Assembly (NCBI RefSeq): GCF_004770105.1
Contig: NZ_RQEY01000019.1
Location: 248,001-312,000, forward strand
Direction of reading: 5' to 3'
Source: Leptospira andrefontaineae
GTDB taxonomy: Bacteria; Spirochaetota; Leptospiria; Leptospirales; Leptospiraceae
Length of the DNA stretch: 64,000 bases
Shown here: positions 38,592 through 50,777 of the stretch, piece after piece
Numbering within the stretch: position 1 is the first letter of the stretch
How the letters are laid out: the number at the start of each line of letters is the position of its first letter
Notes under the pieces: model-generated
Told to the model about the DNA's origin: nothing
The model's input: only the letters and a program-made list of their open reading frames with translations
The model's database searches: none
Position numbers and translations under genes: made by a program

Positions 38592-39431
38592 CTAACTAGC
38601 TTCCATACCGAACACATTTTTTACGATCCTAGCATTTGTAGTACCATCGTATTCGTCCGAATAAGCTCCTAAGGCCTCTGCAAACTCAGTTGATAATCCC
38701 GCCTTGGTCCTAAGCTCAGGAAAATACAAAAACCCCTTTGCTCTTCTAGGAGTGAATGGATGAGTCAGATATTCCAGATACTTCTCCCATTGTTGTTCTT
38801 GTGAAACCCCGTCTGAGAATACTACCTTGACTCCCCTTTTAACATGTCTGATCTCATCATCATGAACGATCTGCATGATATCGGCTCGTTTTTGGTCCCC
38901 GAATTTTTCGAATGCCTTTTGATAGATCATAGAAAAATCCAAATTGGCTCCTTCAAAAGTTAAGGCCATGACTGCAAAAAACTTTTGCAACGTTTGCATG
39001 TTAGGTGTTTGTTTCCAGAAAATATAATTGAGAGGGCGATCTCCCAGATCCATTCCCCATTCTCGGATCGAATTCAAATAAAGTTTGAGATGTTTTTGTT
39101 CTTCCAAAATTGTCTTGTATAGACTTTTGCGAACGGAAGAAGGAGCATTCTGAAATTTTAATATGGCCCAGGCAAATATCTCAACGGCCATGAGTTCATG
39201 ATTTGCAAAATGATGAAGAGAAAGTATTCTATTCTCCTCGGAATTCAAATGTTCAACCCGAGGCATTTTTGATTTTTTATCTGAGAAAATTATTTTAGAA
39301 GATCTTTCTGGTCTGTCCTTAGGAACAAATTCAGGCCAAATAATATCTTCCGGCATTTTTTCCGGAGAATATAATTTATCTTCTAAATTGGGAGAACTTA
39401 AAAGAAATTGAGCGTATTCGTTTAAAGTCAA
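38592..39431 (-). CDS. DUF455 ferritin-like protein
   Basis: A 279-residue protein of the ferritin-like DUF455 family. Likely diiron ligands are spread over the helices: HHFANHELMAVEIFAWAI, EEQKHLKLYL, FEGANLDFS and HDDEIRH. Relatives include MiaE-like hydroxylases, but its substrate is unknown. It starts two bases after the upstream ATPase-like gene. Confidence 0.85.
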   Translation of the reverse strand: MTLNEYAQFLLSSPNLEDKLYSPEKMPEDIIWPEFVPKDRPERSSKIIFSDKKSKMPRVEHLNSEENRILSLHHFANHELMAVEIFAWAILKFQNAPSSVRKSLYKTILEEQKHLKLYLNSIREWGMDLGDRPLNYIFWKQTPNMQTLQKFFAVMALTFEGANLDFSMIYQKAFEKFGDQKRADIMQIVHDDEIRHVKRGVKVVFSDGVSQEQQWEKYLEYLTHPFTPRRAKGFLYFPELRTKAGLSTEFAEALGAYSDEYDGTTNARIVKNVFGMEAS

Positions 39432-39433
39432 GG

Positions 39434-40015
39434 TCAGTGTTTTTTAGAATCGAATGCTAATTCGATAATGGACCCGCGGATACTGGAATCAGTAGGGTCT
39501 GAGGAAATTCTTCCTTCTTTACAATGATACATGATCTTCACTGAGTCCATTAAGGATTGCATAATGAGCAAACCTTTACCTAAGTTCCTATGTTGGGTAA
39601 GCTTTCCTCTATTAGGAAGCACCTCACATTTTCCTTCTTGGTAGGTTTTTACTTTTTTTAAGAACTCTTGGAGAGAAGAAGGTTTAGCTTCCGTTACTTG
39701 CTCTTCTATCTTTTCTTTTTTGAGACCGGAACCGTAGTCCACAATCCATAAAGTAAATTTAGAATTATCCACGATCCATCTGCAGATGATCGTTTCTTCG
39801 GAACTAGAATTATAATTTGCGGAGATTGAATTTGTGAGAGCCTCGTCTGCGGCGAGTTCAATCTGCTGAATGTCTTTGGAGATAAAAGTATTCTCTTCTA
39901 AGGATTGACGAAGTGCTCTTCTGAACTCCCGAATGCTAGCTAAGTCAGGAGGCAGGAACATAACGTACGAACCCGAATGATGCCTAACCAAAAGTGAATC
40001 GGCCGTATCCCTCAT
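39434..40015 (-). CDS. RsbW-like anti-sigma factor / serine kinase
   Basis: A 193-residue GHKL ATPase without a histidine-phosphorylation domain. N box: ADEALTNSISANYN; G1: DYGSGL; G2: GKGLLIMQSLMD. This is the layout of RsbW/SpoIIAB-type switch kinases acting on anti-sigma antagonists. No antagonist or sigma gene is adjacent. It pairs with the DUF455 gene. Confidence 0.82.
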   Translation of the reverse strand: MRDTADSLLVRHHSGSYVMFLPPDLASIREFRRALRQSLEENTFISKDIQQIELAADEALTNSISANYNSSSEETIICRWIVDNSKFTLWIVDYGSGLKKEKIEEQVTEAKPSSLQEFLKKVKTYQEGKCEVLPNRGKLTQHRNLGKGLLIMQSLMDSVKIMYHCKEGRISSDPTDSSIRGSIIELAFDSKKH

Positions 40016-40093
40016 TTCTTGTCTGAGAAGTCCTCTTGTATATTAATACAGACCGAAAGGGGGGTTTTGCAACAAAAATCCCCCGAAAAAATC

Positions 40094-41656
40094 CTAAGGT
40101 AAAGAAATTCCTACTTGTACCGAGATTTTCTCTATTCGTTTGAGTAGCTTTTCCTTCCCTAAGAGGGGAAATAGGATAGGTAACTCCAGTCCGTGAGCTT
40201 TTCCTGTAGCGGAGACTCGGATCGGCATAAATAGGGTCTTTCCCTTCTGGCCGGTCTGCTCTCCCGCTTGGGTCATTAAAGCCTTATAATCCTCATCGGT
40301 TTTAGGATCCGACTTTTTTAGTAATTCGTAAAATGTAGTGACCACTTTGGGAGAAAATTCTTGGGAAAGAATTTCTTTCGCTTCTCCATCCTCCACTTTT
40401 AGGTCAGATACGAAAAATTCTGCGATATAGTCAGGTGCCTGGCGTAAATTGTCCAAATATACTCGAACGCTATCTACTAGAGAATGTAACTCCATGTTTT
40501 TTGGATCTCTATATTCTGCCGGAATATCCGTTCTGTTTTCCAAGAATGGAGCCAAACTATCCGCCACCTTTTGGATAGGAAGTTCTCTAATATATTTATT
40601 AGAAAGCCAATTCAATTTGGACTTAGGGTTCATCGCTTCTGCGATCTGATCCAAACTGGAGAAGTTAGTCGCAACTTCTTCGTCCCCACCTTTCGGCTTT
40701 TTAAATACGTCAAAGGTAGAAGGTGATTTGGAGCAACGATGCACATCGAATGTTTTAGGAAGAATATCTCCAGGAAGATATTCCTGACCGTCAGGAGAGG
40801 TCCAGCCTAAGAGAGCCATATAGTTCAAGAATGTCTCAGGCAGATAACCTAAATCACGAAATGCTAATATAGAAGTTGCTCCTGCACGTTTGGACAATTT
40901 TTTACCGTCCATTCCTACGATCTCGGAAGCGTGAGCAAACTCAGGAACTGGAAATCCCAATGCCTCATAGATCAGGATCTGACGAGGTGTATTGGAAAGA
41001 TGTCCCACCCCGCGGATCACATGAGAAATTTTCATGAGCCCATCGTCCACAACCACAGCATAATTATAAGAAGGGAAGCCGTCCGATTTTACGATGATGA
41101 AGTCACCGATCAGTTTTGTTTCGAACTTCACTTTTCCTTGGATGATATCATCAAAGATCAGGGTTTTAGAAGGAGTTTTGAAACGAACAGAATAAGGAGT
41201 TCCTGCTTTCAGTTTTTCCTGAACTTCTGATTCGCTCATGTTTGCATGAAGTCCATCATAAACGTATGGAACTCCCATTGCCTCGGCCTGTTTTTTCTTT
41301 GCCTCTAATTCTTCTTGGGTGCAGAAGCAGCGGTAGGCTTTTCCTTCGGAGATCAACTTTTCAGTATATTCTTTATAGATAGAGATCCTTTCGGATTGTA
41401 CGTAAGGACCGTAAGGACCTCCCACATGAGGACCTTCATCCCATTCTATCCCTAACCATTTTAAGGATTCAAGGATGGTTTTAAAAGACTCTTCGGTGGA
41501 TCTGGCTTGATCCGTATCTTCTACCCTTAATAAAAATTTTCCGCCTTGGGCTTTGGCGTATAAGTAATTGAATAAAGCGGTTCTAGCTCCGCCCACATGA
41601 AGGAAACCGGTAGGTGACGGTGCGAACCTGGTTCTAACTTCCTTATTTTCTGGCAT
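40094..41656 (-). CDS. gltX: Glutamyl-tRNA synthetase
   Basis: Charges tRNA-Glu. At 520 residues it has the class I HIGH-type motif in [14 protein letters not shown] (near 12-25) and the KMSKS-type motif KLSKR (near 254). Bacterial GltX usually has about 470-490 residues, so it is slightly long. The start overlaps the preceding lipoprotein gene by 14 bases. Whether it also charges tRNA-Gln cannot be told. Confidence 0.96.
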   Translation of the reverse strand: MPENKEVRTRFAPSPTGFLHVGGARTALFNYLYAKAQGGKFLLRVEDTDQARSTEESFKTILESLKWLGIEWDEGPHVGGPYGPYVQSERISIYKEYTEKLISEGKAYRCFCTQEELEAKKKQAEAMGVPYVYDGLHANMSESEVQEKLKAGTPYSVRFKTPSKTLIFDDIIQGKVKFETKLIGDFIIVKSDGFPSYNYAVVVDDGLMKISHVIRGVGHLSNTPRQILIYEALGFPVPEFAHASEIVGMDGKKLSKRAGATSILAFRDLGYLPETFLNYMALLGWTSPDGQEYLPGDILPKTFDVHRCSKSPSTFDVFKKPKGGDEEVATNFSSLDQIAEAMNPKSKLNWLSNKYIRELPIQKVADSLAPFLENRTDIPAEYRDPKNMELHSLVDSVRVYLDNLRQAPDYIAEFFVSDLKVEDGEAKEILSQEFSPKVVTTFYELLKKSDPKTDEDYKALMTQAGEQTGQKGKTLFMPIRVSATGKAHGLELPILFPLLGKEKLLKRIEKISVQVGISLP

Positions 41657-42593
41657 TGTCGTAATCTTTTAAGAGGATGATTGGATAGTTCTTCAAATCG
41701 GCCGAGGCAGTAAACGGAATATTATTCGCAGCATCATAAAAATGCATAGATACGAATTCTTCCTTTCTCTTCTGTTTCCATTGGGATACGTTCTTAGAAG
41801 ATAATAGATCTTCAGGAAGAATTCCCCAGGCCCAACGATATTCACCCTCTTCTCTGAAAGTCCAAACTGGAAGTCTACCTTCTATCAAATTTACGTACTG
41901 AAAGATTTGGTTCTTATAATCGTAGTCTGCATAAGGAAAACTTCTGCCACCTGGGCTTGTATAATCAGTGCTTAAACTGGTACGACTATTACGAACATTC
42001 TCCCAATTCAATTCTACATTCTTACCTAGGTTCCTATATTCTTTGGCAACCCATACGATCCCATTTTGGGAAAAATTATACAGAATTCCCCAATCGGAAA
42101 CATTGAGTTGTTTAGGAGAAGATACTTGTGTCCCGGATTTGAAACCTTCTCCTTCCCAACTCCAAGAAAGAACACCTTGTGGATGAAAGGAAACTTGTTT
42201 TGGGTGAGAAGATTCTCCATCTTCTAATCTAGCAGAGCCGGAGAATAAGGAAGCTTTAAAACTTAATTTTGGAAAAACGATCCCTTTAGGAAGAGAAGTA
42301 TGGAAATCTTCTTTAGTTTCCCAAAGATCAACTTCTCCAGTCCAAATTTTTTCCTTAGAAGAAAGAGTCTGTAATACTAAATATCTTAGATGACCAGGTT
42401 GGTTCCGGAAAGATTCAGAACTTGCCGGGATTGAACTGATATTCGAATAGATACGAATACTTGGAAGATCGGAAACTAAAGGTTTTTCTTCAGTCCATTC
42501 CGTCAAAAGAGAACAGGACATTAGAAAAAACAAATAGGTCAAACCTAACCAAAAGAATGTTGCTGTGAGATAAGATCGAGACTTCGGTTCCAA
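41643..42593 (-). CDS. Lipoprotein, function unknown
   Basis: A 316-residue protein with a Phe/Leu-rich N-terminal segment ending in the lipobox FLMSC. The mature part is tryptophan- and serine-rich and looks beta-structured. No family recognised. It is co-transcribed with gltX through an overlap of 14 bases. Confidence 0.65.
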   Translation of the reverse strand: MEPKSRSYLTATFFWLGLTYLFFLMSCSLLTEWTEEKPLVSDLPSIRIYSNISSIPASSESFRNQPGHLRYLVLQTLSSKEKIWTGEVDLWETKEDFHTSLPKGIVFPKLSFKASLFSGSARLEDGESSHPKQVSFHPQGVLSWSWEGEGFKSGTQVSSPKQLNVSDWGILYNFSQNGIVWVAKEYRNLGKNVELNWENVRNSRTSLSTDYTSPGGRSFPYADYDYKNQIFQYVNLIEGRLPVWTFREEGEYRWAWGILPEDLLSSKNVSQWKQKRKEEFVSMHFYDAANNIPFTASADLKNYPIILLKDYDNARK

Positions 42594-42776
42594 AAAAATA
42601 CAGCCGGAAAAAGAGGATTTCTTGAAAAACTTTCCGTTTTCGTCCGAATCTTCAAGGAAAAACCGGGAAATTTTCTTTCCTTATCGGTGTTTCCCAACGA
42701 GAAAGTAAGAATTACTGCAACTTGAGTCGATTTCTTCCTAAAAAGTATGTACGAATTCGGGTAGTACGTTAAAAGG

Positions 42777-42782
42777 TTGACA
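42777..42782 (+). promoter_or_regulatory. Possible -35 box for the topoisomerase operon
   Basis: TTGACA is exactly the -35 consensus. The expected -10 position (TCCTTT or TAAAAT, with short spacing) is poor, so this is tentative. Confidence 0.35.
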
Positions 42783-42820
42783 GTAAAACCGTCCTAAAAT
42801 CCTTTGGCAATAAAAGTCCC

Positions 42821-44202
42821 ATGAAAGATTCCAATAAATCAGGCAAAGAAAACTTCCCAAAAATACCATTTGAGGACCAAGTTAACGACGATCAGAGAAA
42901 ATACTCTCGATATGTCTGCGATTCCCGGGCAATTCCTCACGAAATCGATGGTTTAAAGCCCGTCCAGAGAAGAATTCTTTGGGCAATGTGGAATTCGGAT
43001 GCTCGTAACCGATACACTAAGACTGTAAAAGTAGCGGGTCTCGCGATGGGATATCACCCACATGGAGATAGATCCATCCAAGATGCTCTTTCTCAGATGG
43101 CTCAGGACTTTACATTCGCAAATAATCATCCATTAGTTGCGGGAGAAGGTACTTTCGGAGACGTATTGGATCCGAGCGCAATCGCTTCTCCTCGATACAC
43201 CGAGGTAAAACTTTCCGACTTCGTAAAAGACCTGGGATTTTTCGAAAGTTTACCTGATATAGATTACGTTAAAAATTACGACGAAACAGAAGACGAACCA
43301 ATCCACTTCGTAGGAAAAGTTCCAATCGTTCTATTGAACAATATTATGGGAATTGCAACTGGTTTCCGTTGTTTTATCCCAGGCCATAAACTTTCTGAGA
43401 TCATCAATTCGCAGATCAATTATCTCAAAACTAAAAAGCCTCTTCCTTTAAAACCTTGGTACAAGGATTATAAAGGCGAAGTGAAAATGGCTAAGACCGA
43501 AGCGGGCAATATCACAATGACCACTACCTTCGGTTTTACCTGGGAAGGAGATACTCTCTATCTTACAGATGCTCCAATGAACTGGAATAGAGAGAAGGTA
43601 ATCAATCTTCTGGATGATATTCTGGAAAGAAAAGATTCCTGGTTGAAAGACTATGTGGATCATTCCAGCCAAACATTCCGTATAGAACTGAATTATAAGA
43701 AGGGTGAAAAACCTAGCGCGAAAGAGATCTCAGCGGTAATCTCCAAAGAAGATACCCAAACTCTTGCGAATAACGTGATCACTTACGATGGTCGTCTGAA
43801 AAACTTCGGACCTGAAGAGATCATCAAACGTTTCTGCGATTTCAGAAAGACCCACTTGATCCGCAGATTCAAACGTCTCGCAGGTTTGGAAGAAGAGAAA
43901 ATCGCAAGAAACTCCGAATTGATCCGTTTCATAAAAGAAAAATGGAACGAAAAAGTAATCGGTATCAAATCCAAAAAGGATTTCGAGGATAAACTCCAAA
44001 AAGCAAAATTCGTATACTATGAATGGTTAGCTTCTATTCCAATCTACAGAATGACTTTGGAAGAAGTTCGCAAATGTGAAGAAGCCATTGTTGAAGCAAA
44101 AACCGCCCTTTCCAGATACCAAGGGCTTGTGAAAGAAGATAAAAAATTAACAGAATTCATGCTCGGAGAATTATCCGAACTGAAGGATAAATGGGACAAG
44201 GA

Positions 44203-44206
<4 letters not shown>
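42821..44206 (+). CDS. Short type IIA topoisomerase subunit A (GyrA/ParC-like, no C-terminal domain)
   Basis: A 461-residue breakage-reunion subunit. The winged-helix start ([30 protein letters not shown]), [10 protein letters not shown] and the catalytic tyrosine Tyr126 in ASPRYTE are present. It ends after the coiled-coil gate ([21 protein letters not shown]), so the beta-pinwheel DNA-wrapping domain of GyrA/ParC (about 300 residues) is absent. With the overlapping B subunit this should act as a topoisomerase that cannot wrap DNA, so decatenation or relaxation is more likely than supercoiling. Confidence 0.9.
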
Positions 44207-46347
<2,141 letters not shown>

Positions 46348-46374
46348 TTCAGTCCTTTCTATAGTTTCGAAAAG

Positions 46375-46404
46375 AAAGGCCCGGAATTTCCGGGCCTTTT
46401 TTTA
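46375..46404 (+). terminator. Intrinsic terminator after the topoisomerase operon
   Basis: GGCCCGG (46378-46384) pairs with CCGGGCC (46390-46396), extended by AAA/TTT, and is followed by a run of seven T. Confidence 0.93.
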
Positions 46405-46525
46405 TTTTAACAGATTAAGCATAAATCTATTTTTTATTTCCACGATAGAAAACAGATTTAAATCGCAAGAACCGGGTCGCCTCTTCTTCACTCCCAAGCT
46501 ATATTCCCTTCTTAGGAGAAATAGA

Positions 46526-47302
46526 ATGCAAACGAAAGGAAACATACTCCTCATCCACGGAATGTGGTGTAGAGGAAAACATTTATCGCAAGTGCAAGAA
46601 ATTCTAGAAAGAGAAGGTTATAATTGCGAATCCGTAGATTTGCCTCAGCATGAACCGGGAGCGGATTTGCGAAAACTTTCCAAATTAGGAATTTCCGATT
46701 ATATAGATTTTTTAGAAAATACTTTAAATCGATTGGGTTGGAAAGAACCCATCTTATTAGGTCATTCTTTAGGAGGATTGTTAGCGCAACTACTGGCAAC
46801 TCGAATCAAAACAAAAGCATTGATATTAATTACTCCAGTACAACCCATACAAATTAGCGGGCTTTCCTGGACTGGCTTAAAGACAATTTGGGAAATTTTA
46901 ATAGAGCCTTTCTTTTGGAGAAAGACGAATCTCTTAAGCAAAAACAAATTTGCATACGGAATTTATAATAGTTTAAATGAATCGGAACAAAACGAGCTCT
47001 ATCCTACGTATATTCCTGAATCCGGTAAAATTGCATTCCAAACTTTTTTGCCGTTCCTTGTTTATTCACAACCCACTCGAGTAAACTTTGAGAAGGTCCA
47101 ATGTCCAGTGTTTGTAGCAGCGACTGGAAAAGATAGAGTCACTCCTCCTCGGATCGGTAGAAAAATTGCCTCGAAATACGCCGATTCTATAATGAAACTA
47201 TATCCGAAACTTTCACATTGGGCGATTACGGAGAACGGAATCGAAAAAATTTTACTAGATGCGACCGGTTGGATCGAACATAAACCAAAACGAAAATCGT
47301 AG
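46526..47302 (+). CDS. Alpha/beta hydrolase
   Basis: A 258-residue serine hydrolase-like protein starting at the ATG after TAGGAGAA. The nucleophile is in GHSLGGLLAQ, the acid in GKDRVTPP and the histidine in LSHWAI. HGMWCRGKH near the N-terminus gives the oxyanion-side loop. A longer open frame upstream runs through the terminator and is not real. Substrate unknown. Confidence 0.85.
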   Translation: MQTKGNILLIHGMWCRGKHLSQVQEILEREGYNCESVDLPQHEPGADLRKLSKLGISDYIDFLENTLNRLGWKEPILLGHSLGGLLAQLLATRIKTKALILITPVQPIQISGLSWTGLKTIWEILIEPFFWRKTNLLSKNKFAYGIYNSLNESEQNELYPTYIPESGKIAFQTFLPFLVYSQPTRVNFEKVQCPVFVAATGKDRVTPPRIGRKIASKYADSIMKLYPKLSHWAITENGIEKILLDATGWIEHKPKRKS

Positions 47303-47330
47303 AAACTATTATAAACTTCAGATGGGTTTT

Positions 47331-48671
47331 TTAAACCAGATTCACTGCCTTGATCGCGGAGCTTAATGCGGCTTCTACTGTTCCGGTGATTTCTCCGGTA
47401 TGTTCTCCTGCGAAGAAGATACGATCAAATGGTTTTCGTAGAATGATCTCTGATCCAAAACTTCCTGGTGGGAATTCTGCAATTCCATTCGGAACGTAAT
47501 CCTTTTTAGTTTCCGTAAAATAGAATCTTTGGATCTGCAGATCTTTTTTCAAACCCAAACGATCTAGAGTAAGACGGATATATTCTACCTTTTGATCTTG
47601 GTTAGCAGAATCGAATACGGAAAATCTGTCTCCGTTCGCGATCACTCCTAAAACCTTATCTGAAGTATCAGACTTAGTACCTGCATCATATAAGAATTGA
47701 GCTGCTGCATCAGAATGAACTGCAAAAGGAGAAGATTCCCAAGGAGATTCTTTTAATACTAAAAATAATTTATAAATTTGAGAATAACGAACTCTTAATG
47801 CGGCGAGAAGTTTCTCTTTATCAAGACCCGGATTCCATTTTACATTAGAGATTTGGTTTGCAGGTAAAGTGCAAATACAAGTAGAACCGTTAAATTTTCT
47901 ACCGGAAGCAGTAGTAACAGTAACTCCAGTAGAATCCTGGTCCACAGATAATACTGGATCAGAAAAAACAAATTCAGTGTTTTCTATATTCATCACCAAA
48001 GTTTTGGCGATATTCTCCATTCCACCTTCTATCTTACTATTCCTTTGAGGAAATTGTGCAAGATCGCTCAATACCTTCTCCGCTGACAGAACACGGATAC
48101 TATCTCCGTAATGAAGAGAAAGTTTATGGCCAAGTAAAGTTAGATCTTCTGGACTAACTCCTTGATAGACTAGATAATTATAAATGCTGATTCGATCTAA
48201 TGCTTGCTGCTGCGCAGTATCTAATTTAGAATTTTGTGATACTAGTTTGCTTAAGATCTCTTGAGATTTAGGAGAAAGTTCCCAGGCACCTGCTTTTTTA
48301 TAAGTTCCTAAAAATAGATCCGGAACCAAAGGAGAAGATTGCAATTTTAATCCAAGTTCTCTAACTAGACTGCGAACAGTTTTATCTTCGGAAGAAACCC
48401 ATTCTGCTCCCAAGTCTACAACATGACCGGAAGGATCTTGAATAGATCTTACTCTTCCTCCCACTCGGTCCGTAGCTTCTATCAGAGTTACTTTACTTCC
48501 TGTCTTTCCTAATATATATGCTGAATAAAGTCCTGAAAGTCCGCCGCCAAGTACGATTACTTTTTTTCCAGAGTTTGTATTCTGAGCGGATAAATTTCCC
48601 TTACGACTTCCCAACAAAGCTGCGGCAGTTAAAATTCCGGCTTTCAGAAAAGTGGATCGGGTAATTTTCAT
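47331..48671 (-). CDS. FAD-dependent amine oxidase, exported
   Basis: A 446-residue flavin monoamine oxidase-like protein. It begins with a signal of Tat character (TRSTFLKAG then an Ala/Leu stretch), with only one arginine. FAD-binding [11 protein letters not shown] and VGGRVRSI follow at about 43 and 70; the C-terminus has [17 protein letters not shown]. Periplasmic location is likely. Amine or porphyrin-type substrates are possible; not determined. Confidence 0.82.
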   Translation of the reverse strand: MKITRSTFLKAGILTAAALLGSRKGNLSAQNTNSGKKVIVLGGGLSGLYSAYILGKTGSKVTLIEATDRVGGRVRSIQDPSGHVVDLGAEWVSSEDKTVRSLVRELGLKLQSSPLVPDLFLGTYKKAGAWELSPKSQEILSKLVSQNSKLDTAQQQALDRISIYNYLVYQGVSPEDLTLLGHKLSLHYGDSIRVLSAEKVLSDLAQFPQRNSKIEGGMENIAKTLVMNIENTEFVFSDPVLSVDQDSTGVTVTTASGRKFNGSTCICTLPANQISNVKWNPGLDKEKLLAALRVRYSQIYKLFLVLKESPWESSPFAVHSDAAAQFLYDAGTKSDTSDKVLGVIANGDRFSVFDSANQDQKVEYIRLTLDRLGLKKDLQIQRFYFTETKKDYVPNGIAEFPPGSFGSEIILRKPFDRIFFAGEHTGEITGTVEAALSSAIKAVNLV

Positions 48672-48883
48672 CGGATTCCTCTTTGGAAGTTTTATTAAAA
48701 CTCTCTCTTATATTTTCGGTCTATGAAAGATCTTTCCCGAATTTTTTGCGGAGTAGAAGGTCTCATCAATCTGAAATTATGTACCGAACCCTTTCGATTC
48801 GTTCCTATGCTTTAAATATCGATGATTTATCCGGATATTGCAAGGATTAGATGACTTTTGCATCCTTATACTTTTTCCCTTGC
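48672..48883. other. Intergenic region before the cobalamin riboswitch
   Basis: No gene or clear element. It must hold the minus-strand upstream region of the amine oxidase and the promoter of the riboswitch. Confidence 0.5.
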
Positions 48884-49003
48884 CAGGGGAAGTGCTAAAC
48901 CAAAACCTGGAATTACGCTTTCAGGGAGGAAGTCGGGTGAAAATCCCGCGCTGACCCGCAACTGTGATGTCCGTTTTAAACGGAATAAGCCAGATCTTCC
49001 CCG
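48884..49003 (+). promoter_or_regulatory. Cobalamin (B12) riboswitch
   Basis: The conserved core is clear: GGGAGGAAGTCGGGTGAAA and CCCGCGCTGACCCGCAACTG, then GCCAGATC at 48989-48996. The outer stem GGGGAAG (48886-48892) pairs perfectly with CTTCCCC (48996-49002). It should sense adenosylcobalamin and control the lipoprotein-cobTSC cluster on the plus strand. Confidence 0.95.
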
Positions 49004-49229
49004 CGATACTTAAACCTCGAGGTTGGGGAGTATCGTAAATCTCGCTCTTTAGCGCATCAGCGCTTTCTGCGATGGGGCCCCGAAAGCTAAAATGTCGGGG
49101 CTCTCGAACGGAAAAAGAAAACCACTGCAAATACAAAATCGTTCGGATCTTCTTTAGATCAATGATCGACTAACGTTATTTTGCCTTTATTTCTTTTTCT
49201 GCGACATCCGGCAGAAATCAGGAGAGAAA
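49004..49229 (+). promoter_or_regulatory. Riboswitch expression region and long leader
   Basis: CGATACT (49004-49010)/AGTATCG (49029-49035) encloses the palindrome AACCTCGAGGTT (49013-49024). GGGGA (49025-49029) can also pair with TCCCC (48998-49002) of the aptamer's outer stem. Further stems AGCGC/GCGCT (49051-49064) and GCCCCGA/TCGGGGC (49077-49101) follow. No T run is seen, so control may act on translation or through another structure; AGGAG precedes the ATG at 49230. Confidence 0.6.
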
Positions 49230-49811
49230 ATGAGAAAATTCAAGAAACAAGCGGCTTTGTTACTAACCCTCACTTCATTGTTCGCCTTTGTGAACTGTTT
49301 CGAATTGGGAGAGTCGAAAAAATCCGACGATCCGGCTACACTTGCATTAGTTGCGTTAGCGGGATTAAATCCAATTGCGGGAAATTATAATTACTATAAT
49401 GGAACCGTCGACTATGCAGGCGGAACTTATACTGCACCGGGAAATGAAATTGTAGGAACATATAATATCTCTCTTTCTTTAGTCGCACAAACGATGTTCG
49501 ATGCTACTTACGGTAATAGTTATTTATACGGTGAGATCCAGGAAATCGACACGAATAAAAAAGTGATCTATGTCCGTTTCCGTGGAGATTCCTCTTTTTC
49601 CCAAGGAAACTATGCTTGGTACAGATGGATCGTTAAAGACGGTAAAACTTATGTTTGTCCGGACCTTTCAGACGTTTCCACTCAGACAACTTTAGCATCC
49701 GCAAAAGACGATGATTTGAATTATTATTCCGACCCGAGCGATATTAATGCAGGTTGTGGCTTGAATAGCGGTTTCGATCCAGCTCCTTGGAGCAGGCTTG
49801 AACTGAACTAA
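49230..49811 (+). CDS. B12-regulated lipoprotein, function unknown
   Basis: A 193-residue lipoprotein: basic start, hydrophobic segment and lipobox FVNC. The mature part is rich in Tyr, Asn and Gly with four or so cysteines near the end and looks beta-structured. I recognise no family. As first gene after the riboswitch it is probably made when cobalamin is scarce, suggesting a role in binding or uptake of corrinoids at the cell surface. Confidence 0.75.
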   Translation: MRKFKKQAALLLTLTSLFAFVNCFELGESKKSDDPATLALVALAGLNPIAGNYNYYNGTVDYAGGTYTAPGNEIVGTYNISLSLVAQTMFDATYGNSYLYGEIQEIDTNKKVIYVRFRGDSSFSQGNYAWYRWIVKDGKTYVCPDLSDVSTQTTLASAKDDDLNYYSDPSDINAGCGLNSGFDPAPWSRLELN

Positions 49812-49848
49812 AATCATATAAGAGAAACAGGTAGAACAGGATATTCAT

Positions 49849-50706
49849 ATGAAAATATTTCAAATTTCCATAATATTTGTCTGTTTCTCTTTAGTTTTTA
49901 CCAATTGCGACGATTCAAAAAGTTCAGCCGGTGCAGAATCACTTCTCGCTTTAGGATTAGATGGATCCGGTTTCCTAAGCTCCTGTGACTTGAGAAATCC
50001 TGAAACAGGTAGAGGTATTTTTGTAGCTGATGAAATCGTTTCCGCTCCGACTAATAACGGAATAGGATTCAAAGATTCAGATTGTTCGGTAGACGGAATT
50101 CGTGGACAGGGAAAGTTTAACGGTTCCTTAGATGTTTATAGTATAGAAGATTCTGGGAGTGGATCGGCGATCATACTTCGTTGGTCTGGAGCCAAAGTTC
50201 TTCCTACAAGTGGGATCGATTTTATAGTCTACGAAAATCCGTTTTTTATCGGAGTACAAAACGATTCCAACACTTTTAATAATGTTTTTATGGAGCCTCT
50301 AATTGTTGAAGTCGGAAATGATTTAGCCAATTGGTGTGGTTGGGATCCTGAATATACGAATTCGGATCCGAACACTTTCGTAGGAAATCCGATTTACTGG
50401 GAAAGATTCGCAGGCATTACTCCTTTCAGCTATAATCAAGACACAAATCCTATGACCGTTCCGGAAGTTTTCGATACGGATATCGTTAATGGTGGTGGCG
50501 GCGGAGACGGCTTTGATTTAGCGGATTCTAATTTCGGAAATTCAGGGACCGGATGTACTGGAGGACTAAAAACGGATATCCAGGCGAACGGATTCACCTA
50601 TATCAAAATATCCGCAGCTAAAACTATTTTAACTTCTCTACCGATCGATCCGGCTCATGCAAATCCCGATATAGACGGAGTCATCGCAAAATCCGTAACC
50701 CCTTAA
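49849..50706 (+). CDS. B12-regulated surface-type lipoprotein
   Basis: A 285-residue lipoprotein with lipobox VFTNC. The mature protein has DFIVYENPF, EPLIVEVGND and WERFAGITPF, a layout I associate with extracellular lipoproteins near B12 riboswitches in other phyla (FxVxENPF...EP...V...W.E.AG). Gly-rich loop GGGGGDGFDL near 210. It follows the first lipoprotein by 37 bases. Corrinoid capture is an inference from context. Confidence 0.75.
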   Translation: MKIFQISIIFVCFSLVFTNCDDSKSSAGAESLLALGLDGSGFLSSCDLRNPETGRGIFVADEIVSAPTNNGIGFKDSDCSVDGIRGQGKFNGSLDVYSIEDSGSGSAIILRWSGAKVLPTSGIDFIVYENPFFIGVQNDSNTFNNVFMEPLIVEVGNDLANWCGWDPEYTNSDPNTFVGNPIYWERFAGITPFSYNQDTNPMTVPEVFDTDIVNGGGGGDGFDLADSNFGNSGTGCTGGLKTDIQANGFTYIKISAAKTILTSLPIDPAHANPDIDGVIAKSVTP

Positions 50707-50777
50707 TCTAAAACTGAAACAAAGATTTTCCGACCTTTTTTCGGTTTAACGCTAAAATTCTTAAAAGTGAAAACAAT

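Noticed and set aside
48921..49136. A 71-codon open frame antisense to the cobalamin riboswitch.
   Set aside because: It overlaps conserved riboswitch structure; its codons are explained by the RNA on the other strand.
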